Source: an uncultured Spirochaetales bacterium (GTDB lineage: Bacteria; Spirochaetota; Spirochaetia; Sphaerochaetales; Sphaerochaetaceae). From it: a stretch of DNA of 64,000 bases. Shown here in pieces: positions 41,261-49,396 of this stretch (position 1 is its first letter; each line of letters opens with the position of its first letter). Under the pieces are notes generated by a model. It saw only the letters and a program-made list of their open reading frames with translations. It ran no database searches and had not been told where the DNA came from. The position numbers and the translations under genes are program-made. Where the stretch lies: NCBI GenBank assembly GCA_944388965.1, contig CALXKL010000008.1, forward strand, positions 27,438-91,437, in the 5' to 3' direction.

Positions 41261-41752
41261 ATGCTGAAAGTAGAGGTATGCAACATAGTCGAGCTTGCCG
41301 TGGATGCGATAGTCAATGCGGCGAACACATCGCTTCTGGGCGGTGGCGGTGTCGACGGGGCCATCCACAGGGCGGCAGGGCCGGGACTGCTTGCCGAGTG
41401 CAAGACGCTTGGCGGCTGTCCGACAGGCGAGGCCCGGACCACGGGCGCGTATGATCTCCCATGCCGATATGTGATACATACAGTCGGGCCGGTGTGGCAT
41501 GGTGGCGGAAAAGGGGAGGATGAGGCGCTGGCTTCATGTTATCGTGCATGTCTCAGGGAGGCGGCCCGCCATGGGATACGGTCCATCGCCTTCCCATGCA
41601 TAAGCACAGGTGTATACGGCTTTCCCCGTGACCGGGCGGCCAGAATCGCGGTGAAGGAGCTCAAGGACAGCGATCTGGACATCACCATCGTGTGCTATCT
41701 CGAACAGGAGAAGCCTGCCTACGATGCCGCGATGAAGGAGGCTGGCCTTTGA
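41261..41752 (+). CDS. macro domain protein (ADP-ribose hydrolase type)
   Basis: The 163-residue single macro domain binds ADP-ribose and probably removes O-acetyl or ADP-ribose groups. Motifs include [27 protein letters not shown] at residues 15-41 (catalytic Asn/Asp and Gly-rich loop), [25 protein letters not shown], and [16 protein letters not shown] (phosphate loop). It is of the E. coli YmdB/MacroD type. ATG 41261 is preferred to TTG 41243. It overlaps rfbB by TTGA, an unusual coupling to a sugar-nucleotide gene. Confidence 0.93.
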   Translation: MLKVEVCNIVELAVDAIVNAANTSLLGGGGVDGAIHRAAGPGLLAECKTLGGCPTGEARTTGAYDLPCRYVIHTVGPVWHGGGKGEDEALASCYRACLREAARHGIRSIAFPCISTGVYGFPRDRAARIAVKELKDSDLDITIVCYLEQEKPAYDAAMKEAGL

Positions 41753-42780
41753 CCGTACTCGTGACCGGAGGAGCCGGCTTCATAGGATCGAACTTCATCT
41801 TCCACATGATGGAGGCGCACCCCGAGGACAGGATCGTGTGCCTGGATGCACTCACGTATGCAGGCAACCTGTCCACGCTTGAGAGCGTGCTGGATGCCGG
41901 GGGCTTCCGCTTCGTGAAGGGCGACATCGCCGATAGGGATCTCGTCTACTCCCTCTTCGAGGAGGAGAGGCCGGATGTCGTTGTGAACTTCGCCGCGGAG
42001 AGCCATGTGGACAGGAGCATAGAGGACCCCGAGATATTCCTGCGCACGAACATCATAGGCACGTCTGTGCTGATGGATGCATCCAGGAGGTGCGGCGTGA
42101 AGAGGTTCCATCAGGTGTCCACCGACGAGGTGTACGGCGACCTTCCCCTGGACAGGCCGGACCTGTTCTTCACGGAGGACACTCCGCTGCATACGTCCAG
42201 TCCGTATTCGTCCTCCAAGGCTGGGGCGGACCTTCTTGTGCTTGCATACCACAGGACCTATGGGCTTCCGGTGACGATATCGAGGTGCTCGAACAACTAC
42301 GGGCCCTACCAGTTCCCGGAGAAGCTGATACCGCTGATGATCATCAACGCGCTGTCCGACAGGCCTCTTCCCGTATACGGCAGGGGTGAGAACGTGAGGG
42401 ACTGGCTGTATGTGGAGGACCACTGCAAGGCGATAGACCTGATCATCCACAAGGGGCGTGTCGGCCAGGTGTACAACATAGGCGGGCACAACGAGATGAG
42501 GAACATCGACATAGTGCGTCTCGTCCTGGAGGAGCTGGGGAAGCCGGAGAGCCTGATCACATATGTCGCCGACAGGAAGGGGCATGACCTGCGGTATGCG
42601 ATAGACCCGGCGAAGATGCACAGCGAGCTCGGGTGGCTACCCGAGACCATGTTCCGTGACGGAATAGTCAAGACCATAAGGTGGTATCTGGAGAACGAGA
42701 GCTGGTGGAAGAATATAGTAAGCGGCCATTACAAGATTGTGGAGCAAGAACTTGCAGCCTCATGCCTCCTGAAGGTGTGA
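41749..42780 (+). CDS. rfbB: dTDP-glucose 4,6-dehydratase
   Basis: The 343-residue SDR enzyme converts dTDP-glucose to dTDP-4-keto-6-deoxyglucose for deoxysugar synthesis. It has the Rossmann motif [11 protein letters not shown] at residues 6-16, [19 protein letters not shown] with the catalytic Thr-Asp-Glu, and YSSSKAGAD with Tyr/Lys. [18 protein letters not shown] and [15 protein letters not shown] are RmlB signatures. TTG 41749 is the start: it forms a TTGA overlap with the macro gene and has GGAGG about 7 bases upstream. The other rml genes are not near. Confidence 0.93.
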   Translation: MTVLVTGGAGFIGSNFIFHMMEAHPEDRIVCLDALTYAGNLSTLESVLDAGGFRFVKGDIADRDLVYSLFEEERPDVVVNFAAESHVDRSIEDPEIFLRTNIIGTSVLMDASRRCGVKRFHQVSTDEVYGDLPLDRPDLFFTEDTPLHTSSPYSSSKAGADLLVLAYHRTYGLPVTISRCSNNYGPYQFPEKLIPLMIINALSDRPLPVYGRGENVRDWLYVEDHCKAIDLIIHKGRVGQVYNIGGHNEMRNIDIVRLVLEELGKPESLITYVADRKGHDLRYAIDPAKMHSELGWLPETMFRDGIVKTIRWYLENESWWKNIVSGHYKIVEQELAASCLLKV

Positions 42781-42833
42781 ATGATTTGCAAGGCCCGCTT
42801 ACATTCCCTTTGCAACCGGTACGGACCGGCGCC

Positions 42834-42863
42834 TTGACCAATGCGGCCGGAATCTGGCAGAAT
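42834..42863 (+). promoter_or_regulatory. candidate promoter of rpsU
   Basis: TTGACC (42834-42839) and CAGAAT (42858-42863) are separated by 18 bases, about 60 bases upstream of the rpsU start. Confidence 0.5.
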
Positions 42864-42926
42864 CCTGACTGTTGTCATGAGACGACATTATCTTGTACCT
42901 GCAAGGCAGGAAGGGGGTGATGGTCA

Positions 42927-43136
42927 GTGGCATTTGTAAAGGTCGACGAGAATGAGCCTTTGGAGAAATCGATCAAGAGATTCAAGAGAATGGTCGAGAA
43001 GGAAGGCATCATTCGCGAGTGGAAGAAGCGCCAGTACTTCGAGAAGCCCTCTACGATCCTCAACAGGAAGAAGAAGGCTCTTGCTCGCAAGCAGATGAAG
43101 AAGGTGCGCAAGATCCACGCCTCAAAGGCTTATTGA
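42927..43136 (+). CDS. rpsU: 30S ribosomal protein S21
   Basis: The 69-residue basic protein is S21, which helps the 30S subunit base-pair with messenger RNA at initiation. [25 protein letters not shown] and the [26 protein letters not shown] stretch are standard. The start is GTG 42927 with AGGGGGTGA upstream. It has its own promoter and terminator. Confidence 0.96.
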   Translation: MAFVKVDENEPLEKSIKRFKRMVEKEGIIREWKKRQYFEKPSTILNRKKKALARKQMKKVRKIHASKAY

Positions 43137-43143
43137 TCTCACG

Positions 43144-43177
43144 ACCGTCGGAGACATCCGGCGGTTTTCTTTTTTTT
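43144..43177 (+). terminator. intrinsic terminator of rpsU
   Basis: ACCGTCGG (43144-43151) pairs with CCGGCGGT (43158-43165) around a 6-base loop and is followed by TTTCTTTTTTTT. This is the most typical rho-independent terminator in the window. Confidence 0.88.
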
Positions 43178-43230
43178 CACCCTTGTGCTGACCTTCTTCC
43201 AATGGGTAGGATTTATATCAGGAGGTCGGA

Positions 43231-44859
43231 ATGTCCACGATATTCGTCACAGGTCATCGCAATCCGGACATGGACTCGATTGCGGCGGCGATCTCGTACA
43301 GTGCGCTGAAGAACGAGCTCGACAGCGGGAACCATTACATACCTGTCGCCCTGGGGCCGCTGAACACCCAGTCGCATGCGATGCTGGAGTCGCTTGGTCT
43401 GCCGGATCCTCTGTTCGTCAAGGATGTATACTCCCGCGTCTCGGCCGTCTACAGGAAGCCGACGCTCACAGTCGCTCCCGACGACCCCGTGTACGAACTG
43501 GTGAACATGTACAACCAGAACAACCCCTCCGTGGTCCCGATCATGGACGGCAGCGTCTTCAAGGGCCTGCTCTCGATCGACGAGATCAACCGCTACTTCC
43601 TTCGCGAGAACATGGACAGCCGTCCCGTATACGACATACTGCTGAAGAACATCCCGCGCGTGATCAAGGGCTTCTTCCTCAAGAAGTGCTCCCAGGACAT
43701 GGTGCATGGGCCGATCATGGTCGGTGCAATGGACTACAAGGTCTTCTGCCATCGTCTTGCCGGGTGTCCCGAGAAGCCGATTCTGGTGGTTGGAAACCGT
43801 CAGGACCATATCAGGGCGGCTTTCAAGGAGCAGCTTCCGGGCATCATTCTGACCGGAATGGACGAGGATAGCCTGCAGAGCATCGACACCTCCGAGTACG
43901 ACGGATTCGTCTATGTGTCCCATGAGGACACCGCAGAGACGATACGTCTGCTGCGCCTGTCGGTCGCCGTCGCCGGTCTTCTCGTGCGCCACAGCGGAAT
44001 CCGCGTGACTGACGACATGCTCTTCGAATCGGCAAAGGGCATGCTCCTGGACAGCGGCGTGAGAGGCCTGCCGGTGTTCAGTCATGAGGACGGGTCCTTC
44101 GTCGGCTTCATAACCCGACGCTGCTTTCTCACCCAGCCAAGACAGAAGATCATCATGGTCGACCACAACGAGGCCATGCAGTCCGTCCAGGGCATCGAGG
44201 ATGCAGAGATCGTTGAGATCGTGGACCATCACAGGCTGGATGCGCCCAAGACGCGCACCCCGATCTCCATCATGGCCTCCCCTGTGGGCAGTACATGCAC
44301 GATCGTCTATGACCAGTACCGGCGCTACGACGTGGCAATGGATGGAAGCATGGCCCGGCTCGTCCTGGCAGGCATAACATCCGACACCGTCATGCTCAAG
44401 AGTCCCACGACCACCATGCTCGACCGCCATGCCGTGGATGACATCTGCTCGCGCTTCGGCATAGACTACGAGGCGTTCTGCAAGGACCTGTTCTCACACG
44501 GTTCGTCGCTTTCGTCCCTGGACGAGGTCAAGGCCGTGTCGTCAGACTTCAAGATATACGACGAGTGCGGCGTACGTTTCGGCATCGGCCAGGTCGAGGT
44601 GACCACCTTCTCCGACATCGGAGAGGTGAAGGAGAGGTACATCAGGGCCCTTGAGCAGATGAAGAGGACCGAGAAGCTGGAGTGGACGATGCTGTTGGTG
44701 ACGAACGTCATGAGCGAGGAGTCGCTGCTGATAACCACGGAATACAGGAAGTGCTACAAGCTCCTGTATGAACAGAAGGAGGACGGAGTCTACAGCCTTC
44801 CGGGCGTCTTGTCGCGAAAGAAGCAGCTCCTGCCCGAGATAACCAGGGTTCTGGGCTGA
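43231..44859 (+). CDS. ppaC: CBS-domain manganese-dependent inorganic pyrophosphatase
   Basis: The 542-residue family II pyrophosphatase removes pyrophosphate in the cytoplasm. The DHH domain begins with TGHRNPDMDSIAAA; a CBS pair with an inserted DRTGG domain occupies roughly residues 70-300 (DDPVYELVNMYNQNNPSVVPIMDG is the first CBS). DHHRLDAP near 325 is the DHH motif, and the C-terminal DHHA2 domain ends with LSRKKQLLPEI. CBS domains bind adenine nucleotides and tune the enzyme to energy state in related proteins. Ribosome site AGGAGG precedes ATG 43231. Confidence 0.93.
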   Translation: MSTIFVTGHRNPDMDSIAAAISYSALKNELDSGNHYIPVALGPLNTQSHAMLESLGLPDPLFVKDVYSRVSAVYRKPTLTVAPDDPVYELVNMYNQNNPSVVPIMDGSVFKGLLSIDEINRYFLRENMDSRPVYDILLKNIPRVIKGFFLKKCSQDMVHGPIMVGAMDYKVFCHRLAGCPEKPILVVGNRQDHIRAAFKEQLPGIILTGMDEDSLQSIDTSEYDGFVYVSHEDTAETIRLLRLSVAVAGLLVRHSGIRVTDDMLFESAKGMLLDSGVRGLPVFSHEDGSFVGFITRRCFLTQPRQKIIMVDHNEAMQSVQGIEDAEIVEIVDHHRLDAPKTRTPISIMASPVGSTCTIVYDQYRRYDVAMDGSMARLVLAGITSDTVMLKSPTTTMLDRHAVDDICSRFGIDYEAFCKDLFSHGSSLSSLDEVKAVSSDFKIYDECGVRFGIGQVEVTTFSDIGEVKERYIRALEQMKRTEKLEWTMLLVTNVMSEESLLITTEYRKCYKLLYEQKEDGVYSLPGVLSRKKQLLPEITRVLG

Positions 44860-46866
44860 TCAGTCCGTGCCCTGGATTCTTATGATGCTTGGAAGCAGCC
44901 TGATGGATGAGAGCATCTTGTGCATCTCCACCTCGTTGTTTGCGCTTACCGTGAATGTTCCGGAAAGACCCTCCGAACACACGTCGAGACTGCCGGCGAT
45001 CAGCCGCCCGTTGTATTTCTTCACGGCCCCGTCGATCTCGCCGAAGAGCTCGGCGTTCATCTTCGCAGTGACCTTGAAGCGTCTTACCAGTTCATGGCTG
45101 TCCCACTCGACGGGGACCAGACGCTTGTCCGCCTCCGCCATGTTGGCGAGGTTCCTGCAGTCCCTGCGGTGTATGACATAGCCGCGTCCGCGCGTGATGT
45201 ACGCGACGATGTCGTCGCCGTACACGGGATTGCAGCACTTGGCGAAGTCGAAGAGTATGTTGCTGTTGTTGTTGATCACCACAGCCGAGTTCGACTTCTC
45301 CGTGGGGATGAAGCGGATGCCCTGCATGACCGGGATGATCGGTTTGAGAGGCTGCTTATCCTCCTCTTCGCTCTTCGTCTCCTTCTTCTTCTGCTCGTTC
45401 GTCGTGGCCGGGGCATTCTTGTTCAGCCATGCCATGATCTTCTTGCGCGCAGAGGATGTCTTGGCCATCTCGAGCCATGCATGGTGGGGATGGGCGGAAG
45501 GTGAGGTGAGGATCTCGACGACCTGGGTGTTCCCGAGGGGCTTGGAAAGTGGGATTATGCTCCCATCTGCTTTCGCTCCAGTGGTATGTACTCCGATTTC
45601 GGTATGTATTTTGAAGGCAAAATCAAGAGCAGTGGCTCCGACGGGAAGTTCGATGACCCTCCCCTGGGGCGTGAAGACCACGATGGAGTCCTTCAGAAGC
45701 TCGTTCTTGATCTCATCCATGTAGTCCTCGTTCTGCTCGATCTCCTTCGACCAGTTCTTGATCTTGTCGATGATCTTCTGGTAGTTGACGCTGTCGTAGT
45801 GCTTCCACACTCCGCTTTCGCTTCCGGTCGATGCCTTGTACGACCAGTGCGCCGCGACACCCTCCTCGGCGGTCTTGTCCATCTCCCTGGTCCGGATCTG
45901 TATCTCCAGATGCCTGTTGTTCGGTCCAAGGACCGTGGTGTGGAGCGACTGGTAGTTGTTCGTCTTGGGCATCGCGATGTAGTCCTTGAACCGTCCTTCG
46001 ATTGGAGGCCAGGTCTGATGGATGATGCCCAGGATGTTGTAGCACTCGCCGACCGTGTCGCAGATGACGCGCACGCCGAGGACGTCGAAGATCTCGTCGA
46101 TCTCCTTCTTGCGCCTCTTGATCTTCAGGTAGACCGAATAGACATGCTTCACACGACCCTTCACGGAGATGTTCGTCATCCCGGCCTTGGCGCACTCCAT
46201 GAGGATCGTCTTCTGGACGTTCTTGATGTAGGCGTTGTATTCGCCCTTCTTTGACAGGAGGAAGTCGGAGATGTACTGGTATGTGTCAGGCTTGAGCGTC
46301 TTGAGCGACAGGTCCTCCAGCTCGGTCTTCATCCACGAGATTCCGAGGTTGCCGGCAAGCGGGGCGAATATGTCCAGACAATCCTGCGCGATCTCCTTCT
46401 GACGCTGGGGTGCAAGCGATGACAGGGTGCGCATGTTGTGCAGCTTGTCCGACAGCTTGATGATGATCACCCTCATGTCCTTGCCCATGGCGAAGAACAT
46501 CTTCCTTATCGTCTCGGCTTCCTGAAGGCTCTTGGATTCGCTCTTGAGACGGGATATCTTCGTGACGCCGTCCACCATCAGGGCGACGGACGGTCCGAAG
46601 CGCTCCTCTATGTCGGCAAGCGTCGCATCGGTGTCCTCGACTACGTCGTGGAGAAGCCCTGCACAGATCGTGTCGGCGTCCATGCCGAGCTGGATCAGGA
46701 TGCTGCCCACTGCCAGGGGATGGATTATGTACGGCTCGCCGCTCTTGCGCTTCTGGTCGCCATGCAGCGAATCGGCATATACCGCAGCGCTCAGAATCCT
46801 CTCCTGATCCTCCTTCGGATACTGGAAGGCCTTCTGATAGAACTTCTGGACGAGCTGTTCATGCAT
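44860..46866 (-). CDS. rel: bifunctional (p)ppGpp synthetase/hydrolase
   Basis: The 668-residue RelA/SpoT protein makes and breaks (p)ppGpp in the stringent response. The hydrolase part has the HD set (HGDQKRKSGEPYIIHPLAVG, LLHDVVEDTD); the synthetase part has RVKHVYSVYLKIKRR, FKDYIAMPKTNNYQSLHTTV and EIQIRTREMDKTAEEGVAAHW. A TGS domain (VFTPQGRVIELPVGATALDFAF) and a C-terminal ACT domain follow. Hydrolase and synthetase residues look intact, so it should be bifunctional. It is shorter than the usual 700-740, mostly in the C-terminal region. Start ATG 46866 lacks a strong ribosome site. Confidence 0.95.
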   Translation of the reverse strand: MHEQLVQKFYQKAFQYPKEDQERILSAAVYADSLHGDQKRKSGEPYIIHPLAVGSILIQLGMDADTICAGLLHDVVEDTDATLADIEERFGPSVALMVDGVTKISRLKSESKSLQEAETIRKMFFAMGKDMRVIIIKLSDKLHNMRTLSSLAPQRQKEIAQDCLDIFAPLAGNLGISWMKTELEDLSLKTLKPDTYQYISDFLLSKKGEYNAYIKNVQKTILMECAKAGMTNISVKGRVKHVYSVYLKIKRRKKEIDEIFDVLGVRVICDTVGECYNILGIIHQTWPPIEGRFKDYIAMPKTNNYQSLHTTVLGPNNRHLEIQIRTREMDKTAEEGVAAHWSYKASTGSESGVWKHYDSVNYQKIIDKIKNWSKEIEQNEDYMDEIKNELLKDSIVVFTPQGRVIELPVGATALDFAFKIHTEIGVHTTGAKADGSIIPLSKPLGNTQVVEILTSPSAHPHHAWLEMAKTSSARKKIMAWLNKNAPATTNEQKKKETKSEEEDKQPLKPIIPVMQGIRFIPTEKSNSAVVINNNSNILFDFAKCCNPVYGDDIVAYITRGRGYVIHRRDCRNLANMAEADKRLVPVEWDSHELVRRFKVTAKMNAELFGEIDGAVKKYNGRLIAGSLDVCSEGLSGTFTVSANNEVEMHKMLSSIRLLPSIIRIQGTD

Positions 46867-46950
46867 ATGTCTTGTTCAACCCCTTGTCATAGAAGAAGAT
46901 ATCCAGAAAAAGGGATGATATGCAACACTTTTGCCCATTCTGGACCGTTT

Positions 46951-47976
46951 TCACGTCAGCAGGAGCGTGTCCGGTCCGTCCTTCGAAACCCCTTTGCGGA
47001 TCTGGATGGAGTGGCCGAACTCCCTGCCATCCTCGAATGCTCCGGGTTCGTATCTGTGCCTCGTGCGCCGGGTCACCAGCTTCCTGTCGCGGTAGACGAG
47101 AGTACGTGTCAGACGTTCGTTGTCCCGTTCCACAACGGACAGTGCATAGCCGACATCATCTCCCGCTTCGGCCTCCTTTCTCTGTCTTAGAGCGGTGTAG
47201 ACGCCGTCATAGAAACTGTTGGTGCCGGTCACTCCACGGTACTTGTCCGGCTCTCTCCTGCGTCTGTCTTGCAGCTCCTGTTCAATGGTGCTGTGAAGCA
47301 CGTCGACGAGGTATGATGCAACCTCAAGCTCACCGCGCCTGCCGTATGCCCTTATGCCGACTGTGGCCACTGTCCTGGTCTGGACGAGATACACCCCTGT
47401 CTGAAGTGCAGCCATCTGGCATAGCCTTTGCCGACTGGATGCTATGCGGCGTGATGATTCGTACAGGTCGCACCAGCATATCGACTCCTCATCGTCCTCA
47501 TCCGCCTCCTCCAGCGAGTACTGTACGACGAGCTGGCGGACCTTTCTCATGGCCGCCTGGCTCTCGGCCTCGAATGGCGAGGATGAGAGGGACTTGAGCT
47601 TTCGCACCTTGTCGATCACACCCGATCTGTGAATGACGGCGATGCGCGCCTTCGAATGGTCTTCGTCGCATCCCAGGGCGCGGCACCAGCGCCGGAACGA
47701 GGCGTCATGCTCCAGCGAGCCGGTCTCTACATGGTTCCTCCAGTGTGCCAGCTCGTGTATGGCTACCTGACGGACCGTGTCGTACGGCTGCCGGATCAGC
47801 CCATCGCTGATGAATATGCAACCACGGGAGCTTTCGTACAGTCCGAGGAGGCCGTCTGTGAGCGGTGAGAAGAAGACCTTGGGATGAATGGGGCCGACCA
47901 GTTCCGTGAAGTCCTCCTCTATTCTCCGGGACAGGCTGTCCGCCCTGCCGCTGTACAGGTATATGATGCGTTCCAC
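46951..47976 (-). CDS. SprT-like zinc metalloprotease domain fused to DUF2786
   Basis: The 341-residue protein has a zinc protease motif AIHELAHWRNH (HExxH) near residue 73, within an N-terminal domain of about 110 residues. Then comes a DUF2786-like segment (IDKVRKLKSLSSSPFEAESQAAMRKVRQLVVQYSL) and a C-terminal domain with Arg-rich helices. DUF2786 proteins are common on phages and plasmids and some accompany SprT-type domains; none of their roles is well known. The protein may cut DNA-bound or crosslinked proteins, by analogy to SprT/Spartan. There is no mobile-element partner next to it. Confidence 0.75.
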   Translation of the reverse strand: MERIIYLYSGRADSLSRRIEEDFTELVGPIHPKVFFSPLTDGLLGLYESSRGCIFISDGLIRQPYDTVRQVAIHELAHWRNHVETGSLEHDASFRRWCRALGCDEDHSKARIAVIHRSGVIDKVRKLKSLSSSPFEAESQAAMRKVRQLVVQYSLEEADEDDEESICWCDLYESSRRIASSRQRLCQMAALQTGVYLVQTRTVATVGIRAYGRRGELEVASYLVDVLHSTIEQELQDRRRREPDKYRGVTGTNSFYDGVYTALRQRKEAEAGDDVGYALSVVERDNERLTRTLVYRDRKLVTRRTRHRYEPGAFEDGREFGHSIQIRKGVSKDGPDTLLLT

Positions 47977-48006
47977 AGCCCGACATCATCTCATCAGCCG
48001 TCTTCC

Positions 48007-48035
48007 TTGTCCATCCTCGGCAAAGCCGGTAGAAT
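48007..48035 (+). promoter_or_regulatory. promoter of rimO
   Basis: TTGTCC (48007-48012) and TAGAAT (48030-48035) are 17 bases apart. The -10 box ends 8 bases before ATG 48044 and no ribosome site lies between, so the message should start at or next to the ATG. Confidence 0.6.
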
Positions 48036-48043
48036 GACTTGTC

Positions 48044-49396
48044 ATGGCAGAAGGAAAGTCCATATACATAGAGAGTCTTGGCTGTGCCAAGAACCAGGTC
48101 GACAGCGAGACGCTGCTGGCCCTGGCCGAGAAGGCGGGCTACAGGATCGAGAGCGATCCGATGAAGGCGTCGGTCGTGGTCGTCAACACGTGCGGTTTCA
48201 TAGAGAGCGCAAAGAAGGAGGCGATCGACACGTTCTTCACCTTCCGCAACGCCCTTGCACATTCGACGAGGCTTGTGCTGGCGGGATGCCTGGCACAGCG
48301 CTATTTCGACGAACTCGAACTACCCGAGGCGGATGCGGTGTTCGGCAATCATGACCTGTCGCTGTTTCCGCAGCTGCTGGAAGAGCTGGAGAATGCGCAG
48401 CCGGGCTGCCAGGTGCGCATGCACCCTCAGACCGACCGTTCGAAGAGCGACTGCAGACGGACCCGTCTCCTGTCCAGGAAGGGTTCTGCCTATCTGAAGA
48501 TAAGCGAGGGATGCAACCACAGGTGCAACTACTGTGCGATCCCCATCATCAGGGGCCCGCTCGTATCCAGAAGACAGGAGGACATCATCGCCGACGCACG
48601 CGATCTGATCTCGCGCGGCGTATATGAGATCAACCTCGTCGCCCAGGACCTGGGGGCATACGGAACGGATCTGGACGAGAAGGGAAGGAGCCTTTTTCCA
48701 GAGCTGGTCGGGAAGCTGGCGTCTCTGGATGGCGAGTATGTCATCCGCATGCTCTACATCCATCCGGACACGTTCCCGATGGAGCTGCTGGACATCGTAC
48801 GCGACAACGGAAGGATACTCCCGTACTTCGACATCCCATTCCAGCACAGCCATCCGGCCGTACTGCGCGGGATGAAGAGGACAGGGGACAGGAAGACATA
48901 TGTCGAACTGGTGGAGAACATACGCCGGGTGCTTCCGGATGCCGTGATCCGCACCACGCTCATGCTTGGCTTCCCAGGTGAGGACGAGGAGGCCTTCGAC
49001 GACCTCATGACCTTCGTCGAGGAGGCGCAGTTCGACTGGATGGGCTCGTTCCTCTATTCCAGGGAGGAGGACACCCCCGCCTACGACATGAGAGGACAGA
49101 GGGAGCACGACAGGGCCCACAAGGTCGCCGCCCGTTGGCAGAAGAGGCTCGAGGCCAGGCAGGAGGAGATTTCCATGAAACGTCTCGAGCGATTCGTCGG
49201 AAGGACGTTCCGCGCCATCGTCGAGGAGCCGATACAGGGCGAGGCGCTTGCAATCGCCAGGATATACTCCCAGGCTCCGGACGTCGATGGGCTGACCGTG
49301 ATCATGGGCGAGGATCTCAAGGAAGGCGATGTCGTGCGCGTCGGCATACGCGCCGTGCGCGGCATGGATCTCGAGGCGGTGCTGATCGATGATTGA
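48044..49396 (+). CDS. rimO: ribosomal protein S12 methylthiotransferase
   Basis: The 450-residue radical SAM protein adds a methylthio group to Asp of ribosomal protein S12. It has the N-terminal UPF0004 domain (ESLGCAKNQVDSE with Fe-S Cys, VVVNTCGF, LAGCLAQRY), the radical SAM motif CNHRCNYCAIP near residue 155, and a C-terminal TRAM domain. KGSAYLKISEGCNHRCNYCAIPIIRG and the IDTFF segment are RimO-type rather than MiaB-type. Its stop overlaps the helicase start by 8 bases. Confidence 0.93.
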   Translation: MAEGKSIYIESLGCAKNQVDSETLLALAEKAGYRIESDPMKASVVVVNTCGFIESAKKEAIDTFFTFRNALAHSTRLVLAGCLAQRYFDELELPEADAVFGNHDLSLFPQLLEELENAQPGCQVRMHPQTDRSKSDCRRTRLLSRKGSAYLKISEGCNHRCNYCAIPIIRGPLVSRRQEDIIADARDLISRGVYEINLVAQDLGAYGTDLDEKGRSLFPELVGKLASLDGEYVIRMLYIHPDTFPMELLDIVRDNGRILPYFDIPFQHSHPAVLRGMKRTGDRKTYVELVENIRRVLPDAVIRTTLMLGFPGEDEEAFDDLMTFVEEAQFDWMGSFLYSREEDTPAYDMRGQREHDRAHKVAARWQKRLEARQEEISMKRLERFVGRTFRAIVEEPIQGEALAIARIYSQAPDVDGLTVIMGEDLKEGDVVRVGIRAVRGMDLEAVLIDD

